NCBI GenBank assembly: GCA_947044365.1
Contig: OX345640.1
Coordinates: 2,421,501 to 2,485,500 of the forward strand
Length of the DNA stretch: 64,000 nucleotides
Source: Petrosia ficiformis
Taxonomy: Eukaryota; Porifera; Demospongiae; Haplosclerida; Petrosiidae
Reading direction: 5' to 3'
Below, in pieces: positions 12,001-23,216 of the stretch (positions are counted from its first letter, which is position 1; each line of letters starts with the position of its first letter). Below the pieces are notes generated by a model, which worked only from the letters and a program-made list of their open reading frames with translations, had not been told where the DNA came from and searched no databases. The position numbers were made by a program, and so were the translations under genes.

Positions 12001-12171
12001 AACAATCCGATGAGCTGGTATTGCTACGGTTGGTGTTCCCTGAAAGTCAATAGTGACTAGATTCACATCGCAGAACTGAGATCTCTTCCATATGTTAACC
12101 ATGTGTTCGCAGCATTTAGTGCAGTGTTCTGCATTCTTAAATACACTGTCATCTTGATTATCTTCCTCCAT
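9099..12171 (-). CDS. BTB-BACK-Kelch protein (Kelch-like family)
   Basis: Three coding exons, 10764-12171, 9870-10013 and 9099-9277, join in frame to give 576 aa, the usual length for a KLHL protein. KLHL proteins are typically substrate adaptors for Cullin-3 ubiquitin ligases. The BTB domain (about residues 33-140) contains IPAHRIVIAAMIPFF. BACK follows (about 145-250), then six Kelch repeats from about residue 290, each with a GG pair: VICVVGG, LYAIGGY, LFAMGGY, VYAIGGC, IFVSGGM, VYAIGGS. The ATG at 12171 (MEEDNQDD) was chosen because an acceptor (attttacag) lies four bases upstream. The longer open frame is therefore intronic, and the gene has a 5' UTR intron. The KLHL orthology group is not determined. 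The intron 10014-10763 is filled by a 103-bp tandem repeat. Confidence 0.95.
9585..9815 (-). repeat. Dispersed TTACTAAAAGG repeat, copy 3 (reverse)
   Basis: Reverse-orientation copy (cccctttagtaaggcattgc) in the Kelch gene intron 9278-9869, next to a CA/TG microsatellite at 9355-9570. Confidence 0.6.
10115..10733. repeat. 103-bp tandem repeat (six copies)
   Basis: Landmark gagtaactagtctatg occurs at 10115, 10218, 10321, 10424, 10524 and 10627. The period is 103 bp (one unit 100 bp), with only a few substitutions between units. Each unit contains the self-complementary acatgtacat and two gtacattactgta motifs. It occupies most of the Kelch intron 10014-10763. There are no spacers, so it is not a CRISPR array. 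Confidence 0.95.
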
Positions 12172-13288
12172 GAGTCTGTAAAATATACAAATTATTATGA
12201 AATATATACACAAATATTAAAATTGTTATTAACATGACTTGTGGTTTACTATAAACTCAAACATTCCCACTGTTTGTGGAGGAGGTGCTATTATACCCCA
12301 TCAGGAATCCATTGGAAAAAGGAACTGTCTGTACCATCCACCCCTCCCTAAATGTAAACAGATTATCACTAATACCTTGGCTACTAAAATTATTGATAAG
12401 CTATGCCATTAGTATGTATACTACAGTTAGATGCTTCATTCAATTTCATTTTTTCTAATTATGGAAATCTCCTATTAGGCAAACCTAACAGTCACTCGTT
12501 CAGGAATCGTCCTCCATCCACTTATGGCCTTATGTAATGTACTATTACAAATAATTATTATTATTTCACTTATATTGAAAGATAATAACTGCCTGCCAAA
12601 TTACAAACAGAGGAAGTGACACATATTACCCAGTGACTTCCTACATAGTACACTAGCATTGCACCAGTGTCATAAATCTTTGCTTCCCTGATTAATACAA
12701 CTGCCACACTGAAACCTCAGGAATAATATATAACTATGGGATTCTGCTATCCTGCAATGCTCCCTTTGAAGAATTAGGCATCTCCTCAATACACCAGAAC
12801 AACATATACCTAATTCTAATGTCTAGCAACTAGGCACACCTGTTCAGTAAGGAGCAACAATGGAAGCAAACCACTTTATGCATTTAGAATTGAGACAAGC
12901 AAACAATGAGATACTTTTGGATGCAAAATCCCCAGAGGGTGTTGAAATCTGAAGAGATACCAACAACCCATTGAATTTAACTTAAATTCTCTGGGATGCC
13001 ACAGACCCTGTGATACAGGGAAAATAATAGTTTCTGAGACTTCCAATGTATTTATTATTATAATAATTAATTATAGAATACAAATTAATTATACTGTAAC
13101 AGTCAAAATATTCGTTTTTGTACATGTACAATTTAGCTCTATTATACATAATAACTCACATATATAGAAGAAGATAAATCCCCCTCTGTGGATGCTGGTT
13201 AGCTCGAAGGTTAGCTACACCTCCCACATCATGCTCCTCCTAGTATGCTAGTGGAATCACAAGAATGCACATCTGATGTCATTTAAAG
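12172..13288. promoter_or_regulatory. Divergent intergenic region, Kelch (-) and LRR (+) genes
   Basis: About 1.1 kb between two start codons pointing away from each other. It must hold the 5' non-coding exon of the Kelch gene and both promoters. No TATA box or defined element can be assigned with confidence, and no other gene is seen. Confidence 0.5.
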
Positions 13289-15530
13289 ATGGTGAAGTTA
13301 CTGGAAGAAATTTGTCTATCTTATATTGGTCGTCATATTAAAAGTTATCCTCGTTTAGGAGTTCACATGAGCAGTAAACACAAAGCTATGCTTCTTGAGA
13401 GAATGTGCTGGCATGGTAATGTTTTATTCATAAACACAAAAATTTAATAGTGCATAATATTATTATAAAAATAATGTTGCTGCATAAAGCCCATATGCTT
13501 GGAGAGATTCATGTGAGTTCTACTGAATTCCCCTTTGATAATGATCCAAAACCACTATATATATATAATTATGATAATTTACATTATATATGTATGAACC
13601 TTTTTGATGCACCAAATTCAATTTTAGAGGACCAAAAATTTGGTATTTTTCTGGGTATACTTCCAGACCCCTTATATGCCACACTTTGCACTTAATTATT
13701 AATCTCCAAGCTCTCCTTATGAGCATCACGTTTTGCAATCAGTAAGGACAATTCCATTTACAAAATTAATGCAAGGTATTTCCAGCCATACAAAGAATAA
13801 ACTACTTAGTGATTTTACTACCTGCTATAGTGAAGACTAGCACCCACCATTAGTCATCATCGCAATAAATAGTTTCTGAGTCCATCATAAACTGTAACAG
13901 TGCCAGAGAATTAAATCTGGAATTTCCAGAATTACCTTCCTGAAAGAAGTTTCCGCCCTTACCTTACATTGAAAGAAAAGGATGTAATATCATTCAAATT
14001 GCTATATAAGTATGAGTAGAACTATCAAGTCTACTGATTATATATATACTTTCTCATTCCTTCCCCGTAGACCTCTTCACAGTTGATCTACTTCCATCAA
14101 TTTCTTATCACCTCTTTGCAGACACTCTACAACATGTTAATTTTAGCTATTCAGAGCAAGTTAATGATAACACTATGGAGCTGTTGGCTACATGTCATTG
14201 CCAACCTATTTCACTGACCATACATGACTGTTCCAATGTAACAGGTTAAACTTTTATCACTGAGTAAAATTTCTTTTTGTAAACCTCAGTGTGTTACTTA
14301 TATAACTACACACTTTTGAAATGAACGTTAATAATTATGAATTATACAACATGTATCTCATACACCATAACAAAGTAAGACAGATTTGGAGGAATTCCAT
14401 CTAAATCTATCTTACTCATGACCCAGGTTTGCTAGGCTATTGCTATACCAACTAAACCTACCAGGACTTGGCTGGTACAGACTAAGCCACGTTAGTACCT
14501 TAAGCAGTATTTGGAAATAATTATAATTTCAATTTTATACGTTGCTATGATTATCTAAATAAGCGAATATTTTAAATTAAATATAGAGGGCTTACAATTT
14601 GAATTTGTTTCCACAGATAAAGGCATTGAAGCTCTCTCCAGGCTCACGTTACTCATAAAAGTTCAGACTCTCAGAATATCTCATATAAAGAACCTTACAG
14701 GAGAAGGTTTCAAATCCCTGGGTGCCCGTTCGATAACGGAACTCATTCTAAAGGAGTGTAGTAATCTACAGGACAAGGGGTTTGTTGAAATGATCCGGAG
14801 ATGTCCAAATGTAAAGAGTTTAGATGTTTCTTGGTCATTCAAATTAACTGACTTGGCAATTATAACTGCTTCAGAAACACTAGGAGAAACACTAGTAAGC
14901 TATTGATAATTATACTACCCTAGGTATGGTATAAGATTTCACCATTTGTCTTTGCTTGGGAATAATAAACCACTCACTCGATAATGCATATTTAGCTAAA
15001 TGTTAGTCCAAGTACCATTCAAATGTTTCGGCTACAGGTTAAGGTGATGAATGAATGGACTGGTAGACAAATGGAAGAATGGATGGATGAATAGGTGGCT
15101 TAATGGACTGATAGGCAGATGGATGGATGGATAGATGGATGGATAAATTTATGAATGGGTGAATGGGAGAACTAAATCATATTATATATTATATTACAGG
15201 AGGAGATTCATTGTACAGAATTGACTCTTTTAACTTGTGCATCAACTCTCTCTCTGGCTCAATGGTGTCCAAATATTAGAAGGTAAGTCTGCTTTCCTAA
15301 CTATAACAAGTCTTCATTTGAATATGGTAGTACAACTCTTTGATAATCATTTTCAGAGCCTCATTTGACAGTTGTGTTAAACTTGATGGGTCTGGGTTAA
15401 TAAAGGTGAGAAGACATGTTAATACTTTCATACGATAAAGAGTTTTTAATTCCATTTCAATACCTTTATGCTGAGAATGTTTAAGCACCATTTTTGTTAT
15501 TACTGTAGTTGTTATTCATGTTGCTGTTGA

Positions 15531-15564
<34 letters not shown>

Positions 15565-18500
15565 GTTATTATTACAGCTTTTATTGTTATTAATATAACT
15601 GTTGCTGTTACTGGTATTATTTTTGTTATTATTATTGTTTTGTTGTTATTGTTGTTGTTATTGTTGTTAGTATTGTTGTTTTTGCTATAGTTGGCTGAAA
15701 CATGTTGTATAGAGCATCTCAAAGTATCTTTCTGTTACAAGGTTCCTGCACCATCTCTTGATATACTGATAACAACACTCAAGGCAAAAGGTTGCTTGAA
15801 ATCTTTAGAACTCATGGGAGATACTCTCGGAGACTTTGGACCAGAGTTCTTAGCTTCATGCAGATCACTAACACATTTGTTCCTTTCAGGAGTTAAAGAG
15901 ATTACAGATGAGAAATTTAAAACGGTATAATAATTAGGAGCTTATGAGCAGCAAAGCCACAGGAGTATCCAAATGTGGAAGCATCTAGCTGTTTACCTAT
16001 GTATAGGCATTTATTATAGATGCCATGTAAACTTTCTAACATGGCAAATTGAAGAGTTTAGGTGTATTTAGCCTTTGTTTGTGGCTTTGCTGGTCATAAG
16101 CTCTTGTTTAGTGATCACTGATATGAAGTTTTGTCAATAGATAGATGATGGTTAATACCAATCTGATTATTACATATGGCATCTAATTCCTTCATGAAAT
16201 TAATGTGTATTTTGAATTTCTATATCAAAAACCTGTTACCACTGATACTCTGATTATGCTGTTTTGATTGTATCACTCACACAACCAAAACTAATACTGA
16301 AAATAAAATGATTGCTTATTCAATACATATATATTATCGCACAGATACCGGGAAATATTACGAGTTGGATACAGCGTTGCCACGAGTCCGAAGGACGAGT
16401 GGCACGCTGTATCCAACGAGTAATATTTCCCGGGTATCTGTACAATAATATATTTATCAAATAATGCTTGTTTTTGCCTATTACTACTTAGCAATACTTT
16501 ATTATTCAAACTATCATGATAAAGATGGTAATCTTGAAGCATTTCACAAGTTAAATCCCAAAACAGTAGCTATCTCGGGCAACCTCCAACCCGAAAAAAG
16601 ACTTTCAGCACTGCACATATATAAACTTCTCTACTTTCACATTTTATCATAAACATAACTTACCTCGTTCATAATTTTATCACAACTCATGTTTACTAAC
16701 TTCACCATCGCCAAAACTAAAGAAATTAGAGAGTAATCTCTTTCTACACAATTTTTACTTAGCAGCATGTGACACGCAATACAATAAAACTTCCAGTCAG
16801 GTGATTTTCCGTGCAATAAAACTTTCGGTCATATGACTCTATAAAAATACTGGAAAATATTGTCATAGTGCGTGATTTGAATGTCTAATTGAAAATGTAT
16901 GGATTCGTTGTTTCTATGGTAAACATTGTTTGATAAAGTGCATTAGCAATAATAATTAATACTACCCCGGTATGAATATTGAATTATTTTACTTCTCAAT
17001 ACTACTATTTTAGTTGTGTTCAGAGTTAGGAGATGTGCTTATTGAACTCGACATTTCTACCTGTGCATCTTTAAGTAATGATTCATGTAGCATCATTTCT
17101 AAACACACAAGGTAATGCGATCTGGCATGATACTGTATGGTGTTTTGTAATTCATAATGCTGCAGTGTAATGTATGATGCAGTATGATTTTGCATGATGC
17201 TGTTGCAATAGTGAAAATGTGTAGTATGATTTTGTATTTATATTGCTGCAGGCAGTGTAATGTATGATACAGTATGATTTTGCATGATGCTGTTGCAATA
17301 GTGAAAATGTGCAGTATGATTCTGTATTTATATTGCTGCAGTGTAATGTATGATACAGTATGATTTTGCATGATGCTGTTGCAATAGTGAAAATGTGTAG
17401 TATGATTCTGTATTTATATTGCTGCAGGCAGTGTAATGTATGATGCAGTATGATTTTGCATGATGCTGTTGCAATAGTGAAAATGTGCAGTATGATTCTG
17501 TATTTATATTGCTGCAGTGTAATGTATGATACAGTATGATTATAGCATGATGCATTAGGACATATCCATATGCAAACTAGTATTCTGATTATTAATTTTG
17601 TCTTAAGTATGACATACACACAAGATCTATGCACACTTTATCAGATGTCTTGAAGTGCTTGGAATGAGGAATATGAGTAGTGACTTCACTGGTATGGGAT
17701 TGTGTCCATTGTTTCAAGATCCTCGTAGAGCTGTCAATATTAGATATGTTAGTTTTTCTGGAACTAAAACAGTGAGTCATGTGTATTATTATTATATGTA
17801 CATGTAACTGACTTCAGTATTCAGTTTGTTACAGGCAATGTCCTATCTTGAAACACTTGCTATTCTGGTGTTTTGTAACAAAATGTGTTTTGCAAGAAGC
17901 ATAATAAATGCTCTTCTTGCAAAACTAATGTTTTACTGTACACAACAACAGAACAACATGCATTTAAAAAGAGGCTGTTGCCTCATGTATTCTATAATGG
18001 AAGTACCGGTTTTCCCAGAGCTGGTCAAACCATAACTGCTTCATCTTTTCATATATATTGTCATGTACCTTAGCACAATTATACAATAAAAAGTATAATT
18101 GTGTATTATGCATATATAATTATGTCTTCATTTTACAGATATCACCAATAGTTGTCCATCTAATAACAACAAACTGTTTGAACATAGAAACACTATTATT
18201 AGCAGGAGTTAAAGACATCACTGATGATATTGTGTTCTCGTTAGCACATAACTGTCAAAAACTAAGAAAGTGTAGCCTCAGAAATTGTGACCTCAGTGAT
18301 TCTAGTATATGTGAATTGAGTATGTACTGTAATCAACTAGTAATGCTAGCTTTAGCAGGAATACATGACCTGACTGACAAGTGTATAATCTCATTAGCTG
18401 AAAATTGTCCTTATATTAAAGAACTCTATCTTTCAGGCTGTGCAAAGATTACGAAAGCTGCTCTGAGGTATCTTAAGGTATGTTTAAACAAGTAATAACA

Positions 18501-18915
18501 TACAACTAAAATCTAGAGTTGGGTAATTGTATATTGCTATATCACCATCTTTCATGATGTAATTATAATACCTTATTTAGAATATCACAATATCACCCGA
18601 AAAAAATTATTCCATTTATATAGCACATAAATTAGCTTTGAGGAGAAGCATGTTTTTGATTTCAGTTATGAAGTACTATTTATTACCTCACATTAAGGAT
18701 ACATAATCATATGACATAATGGCAAACATTACATGAAGTAGTAATCGTCAAATCACACAACACTATCAAGATCTTTTATCTTTTCTATACAGGATTGTGC
18801 TGTCAAATCAGTTTGGATCAAACATGCTGTTCCGAATGCTCCTATTGGACTTTTGATGGCTAAGGATTTAGACACAGGAGAGTATAAAAGAATGGATTCC
18901 ATAGATGCATTGTAA
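13289..18915 (+). CDS. Cysteine-containing LRR protein (AMN1/FBXL-type)
   Basis: Ten exons, all with GT-AG boundaries and phase-consistent joins: 13289-13415, 14071-14244, 14617-14894, 15200-15282, 15357-15405, 15691-15924, 17014-17111, 17645-17771, 18139-18477, 18793-18915. The product is 543 aa. The N-terminus (MVKLLEEICLSYIGRHIKSY) resembles the start of AMN1-like proteins, and no F-box is visible. The rest is a ladder of about 26-residue LRR-CC repeats, for example SITELILKECSNLQDKG, IETLLLAGVKDITDDIV and IKELYLSGCAKITKAAL. The C-terminus is a short non-LRR tail ending in MDSIDAL. AMN1 and FBXL proteins act as substrate-recognition or cell-cycle regulators; the exact role here is inferred only. 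The last two exons and their intron are duplicated at 21300-21847. Confidence 0.88.
15535..15682. repeat. TTA/TTG trinucleotide microsatellite
   Basis: A (TTA)n tract degenerating into TTG-rich sequence in the LRR-gene intron 15406-15690. It also forms the extended pyrimidine-rich stretch before the acceptor at 15690. A GATG-type run also occurs at about 15050-15150 in the intron 14895-15199. Confidence 0.85.
15938..16103. mobile_element. 166-bp MITE with GAGCTTATGAGCAGCAAAGCC ends
   Basis: Terminal inverted repeats: gagcttatgagcagcaaag at the left and ctttgctggtcataagctc at the right, 24 bp with one mismatch. The interior is non-coding. It lies in the LRR-gene intron 15925-17013. A short hairpin with the same gagcttatgagc tip occurs at 34112-34145 and 43098-43131. 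Confidence 0.8.
16328..16453. repeat. Foldback (hairpin) repeat
   Basis: Two arms of about 55-60 bp are near-complementary around a tiny loop at about 16389. The left arm includes acagatacc, gggaaatatta and ttggatacagcgt. The right arm includes acgctgtatccaa, taatatttccc and ggtatctgt. Non-coding, in an LRR-gene intron. Confidence 0.85.
17140..17545. repeat. About 88-bp tandem repeat with alternating unit length
   Basis: The landmark gtaatgtatga occurs at 17166, 17257, 17343, 17433 and 17519, giving spacings of 91, 86, 90 and 86 bp. Long and short units alternate because of a ggca insertion next to ctgca, so the effective unit is a dimer of about 176 bp. It fills the LRR-gene intron 17112-17644. 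Reverse-strand Ile-Leu-His-rich frames are artefacts. Confidence 0.92.
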
Positions 18916-19172
18916 ATGTTTTGATATTTCTCTGTATAAATTATATTGCTTTTTTTATTGTTTTCAATTATAATTATTATCTAGTAACTTGTTATAACTA
19001 CAAATGCAATAGAATGGGTCTTTTTTCAAGGATAGATAATTGTTATGTGTGTGTTACCTCCACTAACAAACCCCTAATTGTATTGAACATAATGGTAGAG
19101 TTTGACAATGTATCGGATTGTTACTGATTTGCATAATGGGCAAGGCAAAACATTCCAGAGGAGGTGGTTTCA

Positions 19173-20783
19173 ATGGCTACATTTGTATCTGAAGAAGCTT
19201 CTGCTATTAACTGTCCTGCATGTCTGTCTCCCTATCAAGTCCCTAAACTGTTACCCTGTTTACATACCTTTTGTCAGAAATGTCTGCAAAGATGCTCAGA
19301 AGAGCTCGAGGATAAAGAGGGAAAGAAAATAAAATGTCCACTATGTAGAAGTGAGTGTGATGTTCCAACAGGTGGAGTTGATGGCTTTCTCCACGATTTA
19401 TCTATTCCAGTTGTTAGTCAAAAGGAATCTGATGAAGTTTTACAATGTAGCTTGTGTGTTGAGAAGAACACTGCTGTTTCACAATGTGTCGAATGTCAAG
19501 CTCTTATTTGTTCAAAATGTGTTGATATTCACAGAACTTTACTTTTGTTTCGTTCACATCAAATGATTCCACTAAATACTTCTATTTTAGGGGACTCTAA
19601 ACTTCTCACATTCAAGGATGTCCCTATTTTTTGCAAGGAACATCCCTCTTATTGTCGTAGTTTCTTTTGTCTCACTTGTAACGAGCTACTTTGTGCTTAT
19701 TGTGTTGTTGGTGGTCACCGTGATCACAACATAGCTGACTCTTTAGAAGAAGCTTCTTTAAAAATCCGTGAAATATTTGCCAGTCTCTCAGCAGACATGG
19801 ATGAAAACATTGCAGATTTAGAAACATATATATCAGAAAGTAAATCTCTGGAAGAAAGATCAGGTGAAAATTTTGACAAAGTCAGGGAACGAATCGAGTC
19901 TATAGCCAGTGATATTATCACTGAAGTGAATCACCAGAAGGAAGTTCTTATTGACCAACTTACTGCTAAACATCAAACTGGAATGAAACAAGTGTGGAGT
20001 GAAAGAAACGAGAAAGAAATACAACTTATGGGAATGAAAAACTCTCTTAACTATCATAAACGCTTGTCTACCTGTTCCCAAACTGTTTTCCTCTCACTAT
20101 CCTCTGAATTGCTCAAACCAATGCAAGAAATGATGAAAGTCAAGAGTGATTATAGAACATTGAAAACACACATAGGGGAATGCCCGATATTACTCACAAC
20201 TGATAGGAAAGAAACCAAACCAACTATACAAAAGTTGTTGCCTTCTATCGTAGATACGGATCATATTTCCATCTGTACAAGCATACCTTGCATTCAAGTC
20301 TATCAGCAAGTGAATATATTTGTCAATATTGATATACCTCGAGTTAAACAGGAAAATGTAGAAGTGAATGCAAATGTTTTCATTACATATGGTGATGGTA
20401 TAATTTTGCCACGTGCCAGTAAAGAACAGGTTTCATTACTTTCATGGGAAGTGAAGTTCTCTCCGGTTTGCGGTGGTTTGCATAAAGTAACTGCATCCTT
20501 TAATAATTTGTTATCTTTATCAAAATCATTTCAAGTAATGGAATTTTCAGATTATGCTGAACCACATTATGGAACAAGAGTGGTGAAAGGCCCTGACTGG
20601 AAGTACAGAGAGCGTCAAATTCCACCTGGAACATATGGAATAGTAACACGGCAAGTGAATAATGGCATGATACAAGTGAGATGGAGCAATGGAATATCTG
20701 AGAGATATCGCTGGGGTATGGATGGATGTTATGATGTGGTTCCAGCATTTCCACCACCTGAGAAAAAACCAGAAAGCACATGA
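19173..20783 (+). CDS. TRIM-type RING/B-box protein with C-terminal MIB/HERC2 domain
   Basis: A 536-aa single-exon protein and probable E3 ubiquitin ligase. The RING finger ligands are C14, C17, C29, H31, C34, C37, C55 and C58. Two B-box-type zinc modules follow (about 85-130, CSLCVEKNTAVSQCVEC; about 147-190, CKEHPSYCRSFFCLTC with GGHRDH). Next come a coiled-coil-rich region (about 190-300) and a filamin-like Ig segment ending VCGGLHKVTASFNN (about 370-455). The C-terminal domain is MIB/HERC2-like (about 460-528, GTRVVKGPDWKY and RWSNGISERYRWGMDGCYDV). The ATG at 19173 was chosen over an in-frame GTG nine bases upstream. In Mindbomb and HERC2 proteins this domain aids substrate recognition; that role here is inferred. 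It has no intron, unlike its neighbours, and is absent from the second arm of the surrounding duplication. Confidence 0.93.
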   Translation: MATFVSEEASAINCPACLSPYQVPKLLPCLHTFCQKCLQRCSEELEDKEGKKIKCPLCRSECDVPTGGVDGFLHDLSIPVVSQKESDEVLQCSLCVEKNTAVSQCVECQALICSKCVDIHRTLLLFRSHQMIPLNTSILGDSKLLTFKDVPIFCKEHPSYCRSFFCLTCNELLCAYCVVGGHRDHNIADSLEEASLKIREIFASLSADMDENIADLETYISESKSLEERSGENFDKVRERIESIASDIITEVNHQKEVLIDQLTAKHQTGMKQVWSERNEKEIQLMGMKNSLNYHKRLSTCSQTVFLSLSSELLKPMQEMMKVKSDYRTLKTHIGECPILLTTDRKETKPTIQKLLPSIVDTDHISICTSIPCIQVYQQVNIFVNIDIPRVKQENVEVNANVFITYGDGIILPRASKEQVSLLSWEVKFSPVCGGLHKVTASFNNLLSLSKSFQVMEFSDYAEPHYGTRVVKGPDWKYRERQIPPGTYGIVTRQVNNGMIQVRWSNGISERYRWGMDGCYDVVPAFPPPEKKPEST

Positions 20784-20889
20784 AGTTTTTTTTTAATGTC
20801 AATTAAATTGATATAGTTTATAATTAATTCTGCATGGCTCGGGGTGTGGCAACCTGGAACTTGATTACAAGGGTGTCGAAGATAGGTAA

Positions 20890-21299
20890 AGAGTATACTT
20901 TTTGGTCAGTTGAGTCATGGTTTCGACATGGAGAACCCTCCGACGTTCCAAGAAGCCTTTCAACCCCCTCCACTCAACATGGAGATACAACAAGTAAGAT
21001 TAATCAATGAATAAAATCTTGTTACATGCATCCCTGTCGATTTCTAGATGCCAAATTTGGATCCTTTTGAAGGTCCCGAGTTTCAACAACAGCAACAAGT
21101 ACTACCACCACCAATGATACAAACACAGACAAGCTATGGATCCAATAATACACCAGGAGCTAAAGAAATGGATGCTGCATACAAAGTTAGCAAGGAACTA
21201 GAAGGTCTAGTAAGGGAAAGGATGGAGAGAGAAAATCCTGAGGATGTTGAAATCCTTGACTCCATCACAGAGAGCGATAAGGTGTGTGTTAGGAGAACT
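20890..21299 (+). pseudogene. Truncated copy of the 22074-23216 gene
   Basis: Closely similar to the first exon and the start of the second exon of the gene at 22074-23216. The stretch that holds the start codon there (tatggctggatg) is missing here. The second-exon copy begins at 21048 (MPNLDPFEGPEFQQQQQ) and is open to about 21299, where homology stops and duplicated LRR-gene sequence begins. It has small in-frame differences, such as an extra EGL-type insertion after VSKEL. It is not expected to make the normal protein. Confidence 0.88.
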
Positions 21300-21847
21300 T
21301 ATATTAAAGAGCTCCATCTTTGAGGCTGTGCGAAGTTCAAGTTAAGAAAGCTGCTCTGAGGTATCTTAAGGTATGTTTAAACTGTGTGTAATAATGTACG
21401 ACTAAGATCTAGAGTTGGGCACTTGTATATTGCTATATTGCCATTTTCATGATGCAATTATAATCATACATGTATCACCACCTTATTTAGAATATCACAA
21501 TATCACAAAACTTAGTATAATTGCCATTTACAAGCATATAACACATATGCTAGTTTTGACACACATTTGTTGAGCATGGAGGAGAAGCATGTTTTTGATT
21601 TCAATTATGAAGTACTATTACCTCATATTAAGGATACATAATCATATGACATAATGGCAAACATGACATGAAGTAGTACTTGTCTAGCTAAAATAACACA
21701 AGATCTTTTATCTTTTCCATACAGGATTGTGCTGTCAAATCAGTTTGGATCAAACATGCTGTTCCGAATGCTCCTATTGGACTTTTGATGGCTAAGGATT
21801 TAGACACAGGAGAGTATAAAAGAATGGATTCCACAGATGCATTGTAA
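21300..21847 (+). pseudogene. Duplicated 3' end of the LRR gene
   Basis: Matches 18412-18915 (end of LRR exon 9, the intron, and all of exon 10). The exon 9 part is damaged: a TGA follows the ELHL codons, and a short insertion (aagttcaag) lies near 21335. The exon 10 copy (21725-21847) is nearly identical and still ends in DAL plus stop. It has no upstream LRR exons, so it is a gene fragment. Confidence 0.9.
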
Positions 21848-22073
21848 ATGTTTTGACATTTCTTTGTTCATAAATTATTTCATTGTTTTTAAGTTACAAT
21901 TATTACGTAACTCTTTTAGAATGTGTTACCTCCACACATCTAAGTTTCTAGCAAACCCCTTGTTAAGAGATTTTCTGATTTTGCAGAATGGGCAATGAAA
22001 TCCAATCTAATTAAACACACAATTTGTGTCTAGGCGTGGCTGTCTGGAATTCAATTCAAGGGTCGAAGAAGAT

Positions 22074-23216
22074 ATGGCTGGATGGGTAAAGAATATACTT
22101 TTTGGTCGTCAGTTGAGTCATGGTTCCGACACAGAGAACCCTCAGACGTTCGAAGAAGCCTTTCAACCCCCTCCACTCAACATGGAGATACAACAAGTAA
22201 GATTAATCAATGAATAAAATCTTGTTACATGCATCCCTGTCGATTTCTAGATGCCTAATTTGGATCCTTTTGAAGGTCCAGAGTTTCAACAACAGCAACA
22301 AGTACTACCACCAATGATACAAACACAGACAGGCTATGGATCCAATAATACACCAGGAGCTAAAGAAATGGATGCTGCATACAAAGTTAGCAAGCAACTA
22401 GTTAGGGAAAGGATGGAGAGAGAAAATCCTGAGGATGTTGAAATCCTTGACTCCATCACAGAGAGCGATATTGTGTGTGTTAGGGGAACGTATGATCATA
22501 TCCATTTGGTATTGAATGCCATTGGTGTACCCTTTGCACACATTACCCCGGAGCAACTCTTGCGAATGGATCTCAAGCCAGAACAGACAGTGTATGTTAA
22601 TTGTCCCTCAAGCTTTCCTGCCGAAGCAGCACGTAAATTATCTGGTTTTGTTGAAGCAGGAGGTATGCTGATTACAACTGACTGGGCTTTGAAGCATGTT
22701 ATAGAGGTTGCTTTCCCTAACACAGTCAGGTACAATGGCCGTGCATCGGGAGATGAAGTTGTGTCTGTCGAAATAGTTGACAAGAATGATGATATTTTGA
22801 AGGGCTTTATAGACCAGGAGAAAGATGCAGCTCCAGTTTGGTGGCTAGAAGGTGCTTCTTATCCCATTAAGATCCTCAACAAAGCAAAAGTTAAAGTTCT
22901 TGTGCGCTCTGATGAGCTGAAACGAAAATACGGGGCTGATCCCGTCATTATTTCCTTTGAGTGGGGTAAGGGGATTGTGTATCATATGATCAGCCATTTT
23001 TATCTCCAGCGAAGTGAGACACGTACCCAAAAACAGGCCACAGGTGCATCTGCATATGCAAAGTCACAGAATGTTTCCATAACCACGATGAATATGTTTG
23101 AAGAGATGGAGCAAATGAATCCACAACTGAATTATGGTGTCATTCAAAGTGCTGCTACTTCATCTGAGTTTGTGTCACGTGCTCTTGTCAAACAAAAAAA
23201 GAGGAATAAGAATTAG
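22074..23216 (+). CDS. Conserved hypothetical protein, glutamine-amidotransferase-like fold
   Basis: Two exons, 22074-22196 and 22251-23216, separated by a 54-bp intron, give 362 aa. The first exon encodes MAGWVKNILFGRQ and an acidic, Pro-rich stretch. The second has a Gln-rich linker and then a globular domain from about residue 115. Segments YVNCPSSFPAEAARKL, FVEAGGMLITTDWAL, and near the end FEWGKGIVYHMISHFYLQ look like the alternating strand/helix pattern of class I glutamine-amidotransferase-like (ThuA/DUF4350-like) domains. That fold is inferred, and no catalytic Cys-His pair is assigned. The gene is the intact member of a local duplication; the broken copy lies at 20890-21299. Confidence 0.75.

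Noticed and set aside
12172..12213. N-terminal extension MCIYFIIICIFYRL of the Kelch protein
   Set aside because: An acceptor (attttacag) lies between it and the MEEDNQDD start, and the extension is AT-rich intron sequence.
15516..15722. Asn/Ile-rich minus-strand ORF
   Set aside because: Translation of a TTA/TTG microsatellite.
19164..19172. GTG start three codons upstream of the TRIM ATG
   Set aside because: Eukaryotic initiation at the ATG at 19173 is far more likely; the RING spacing fits either.
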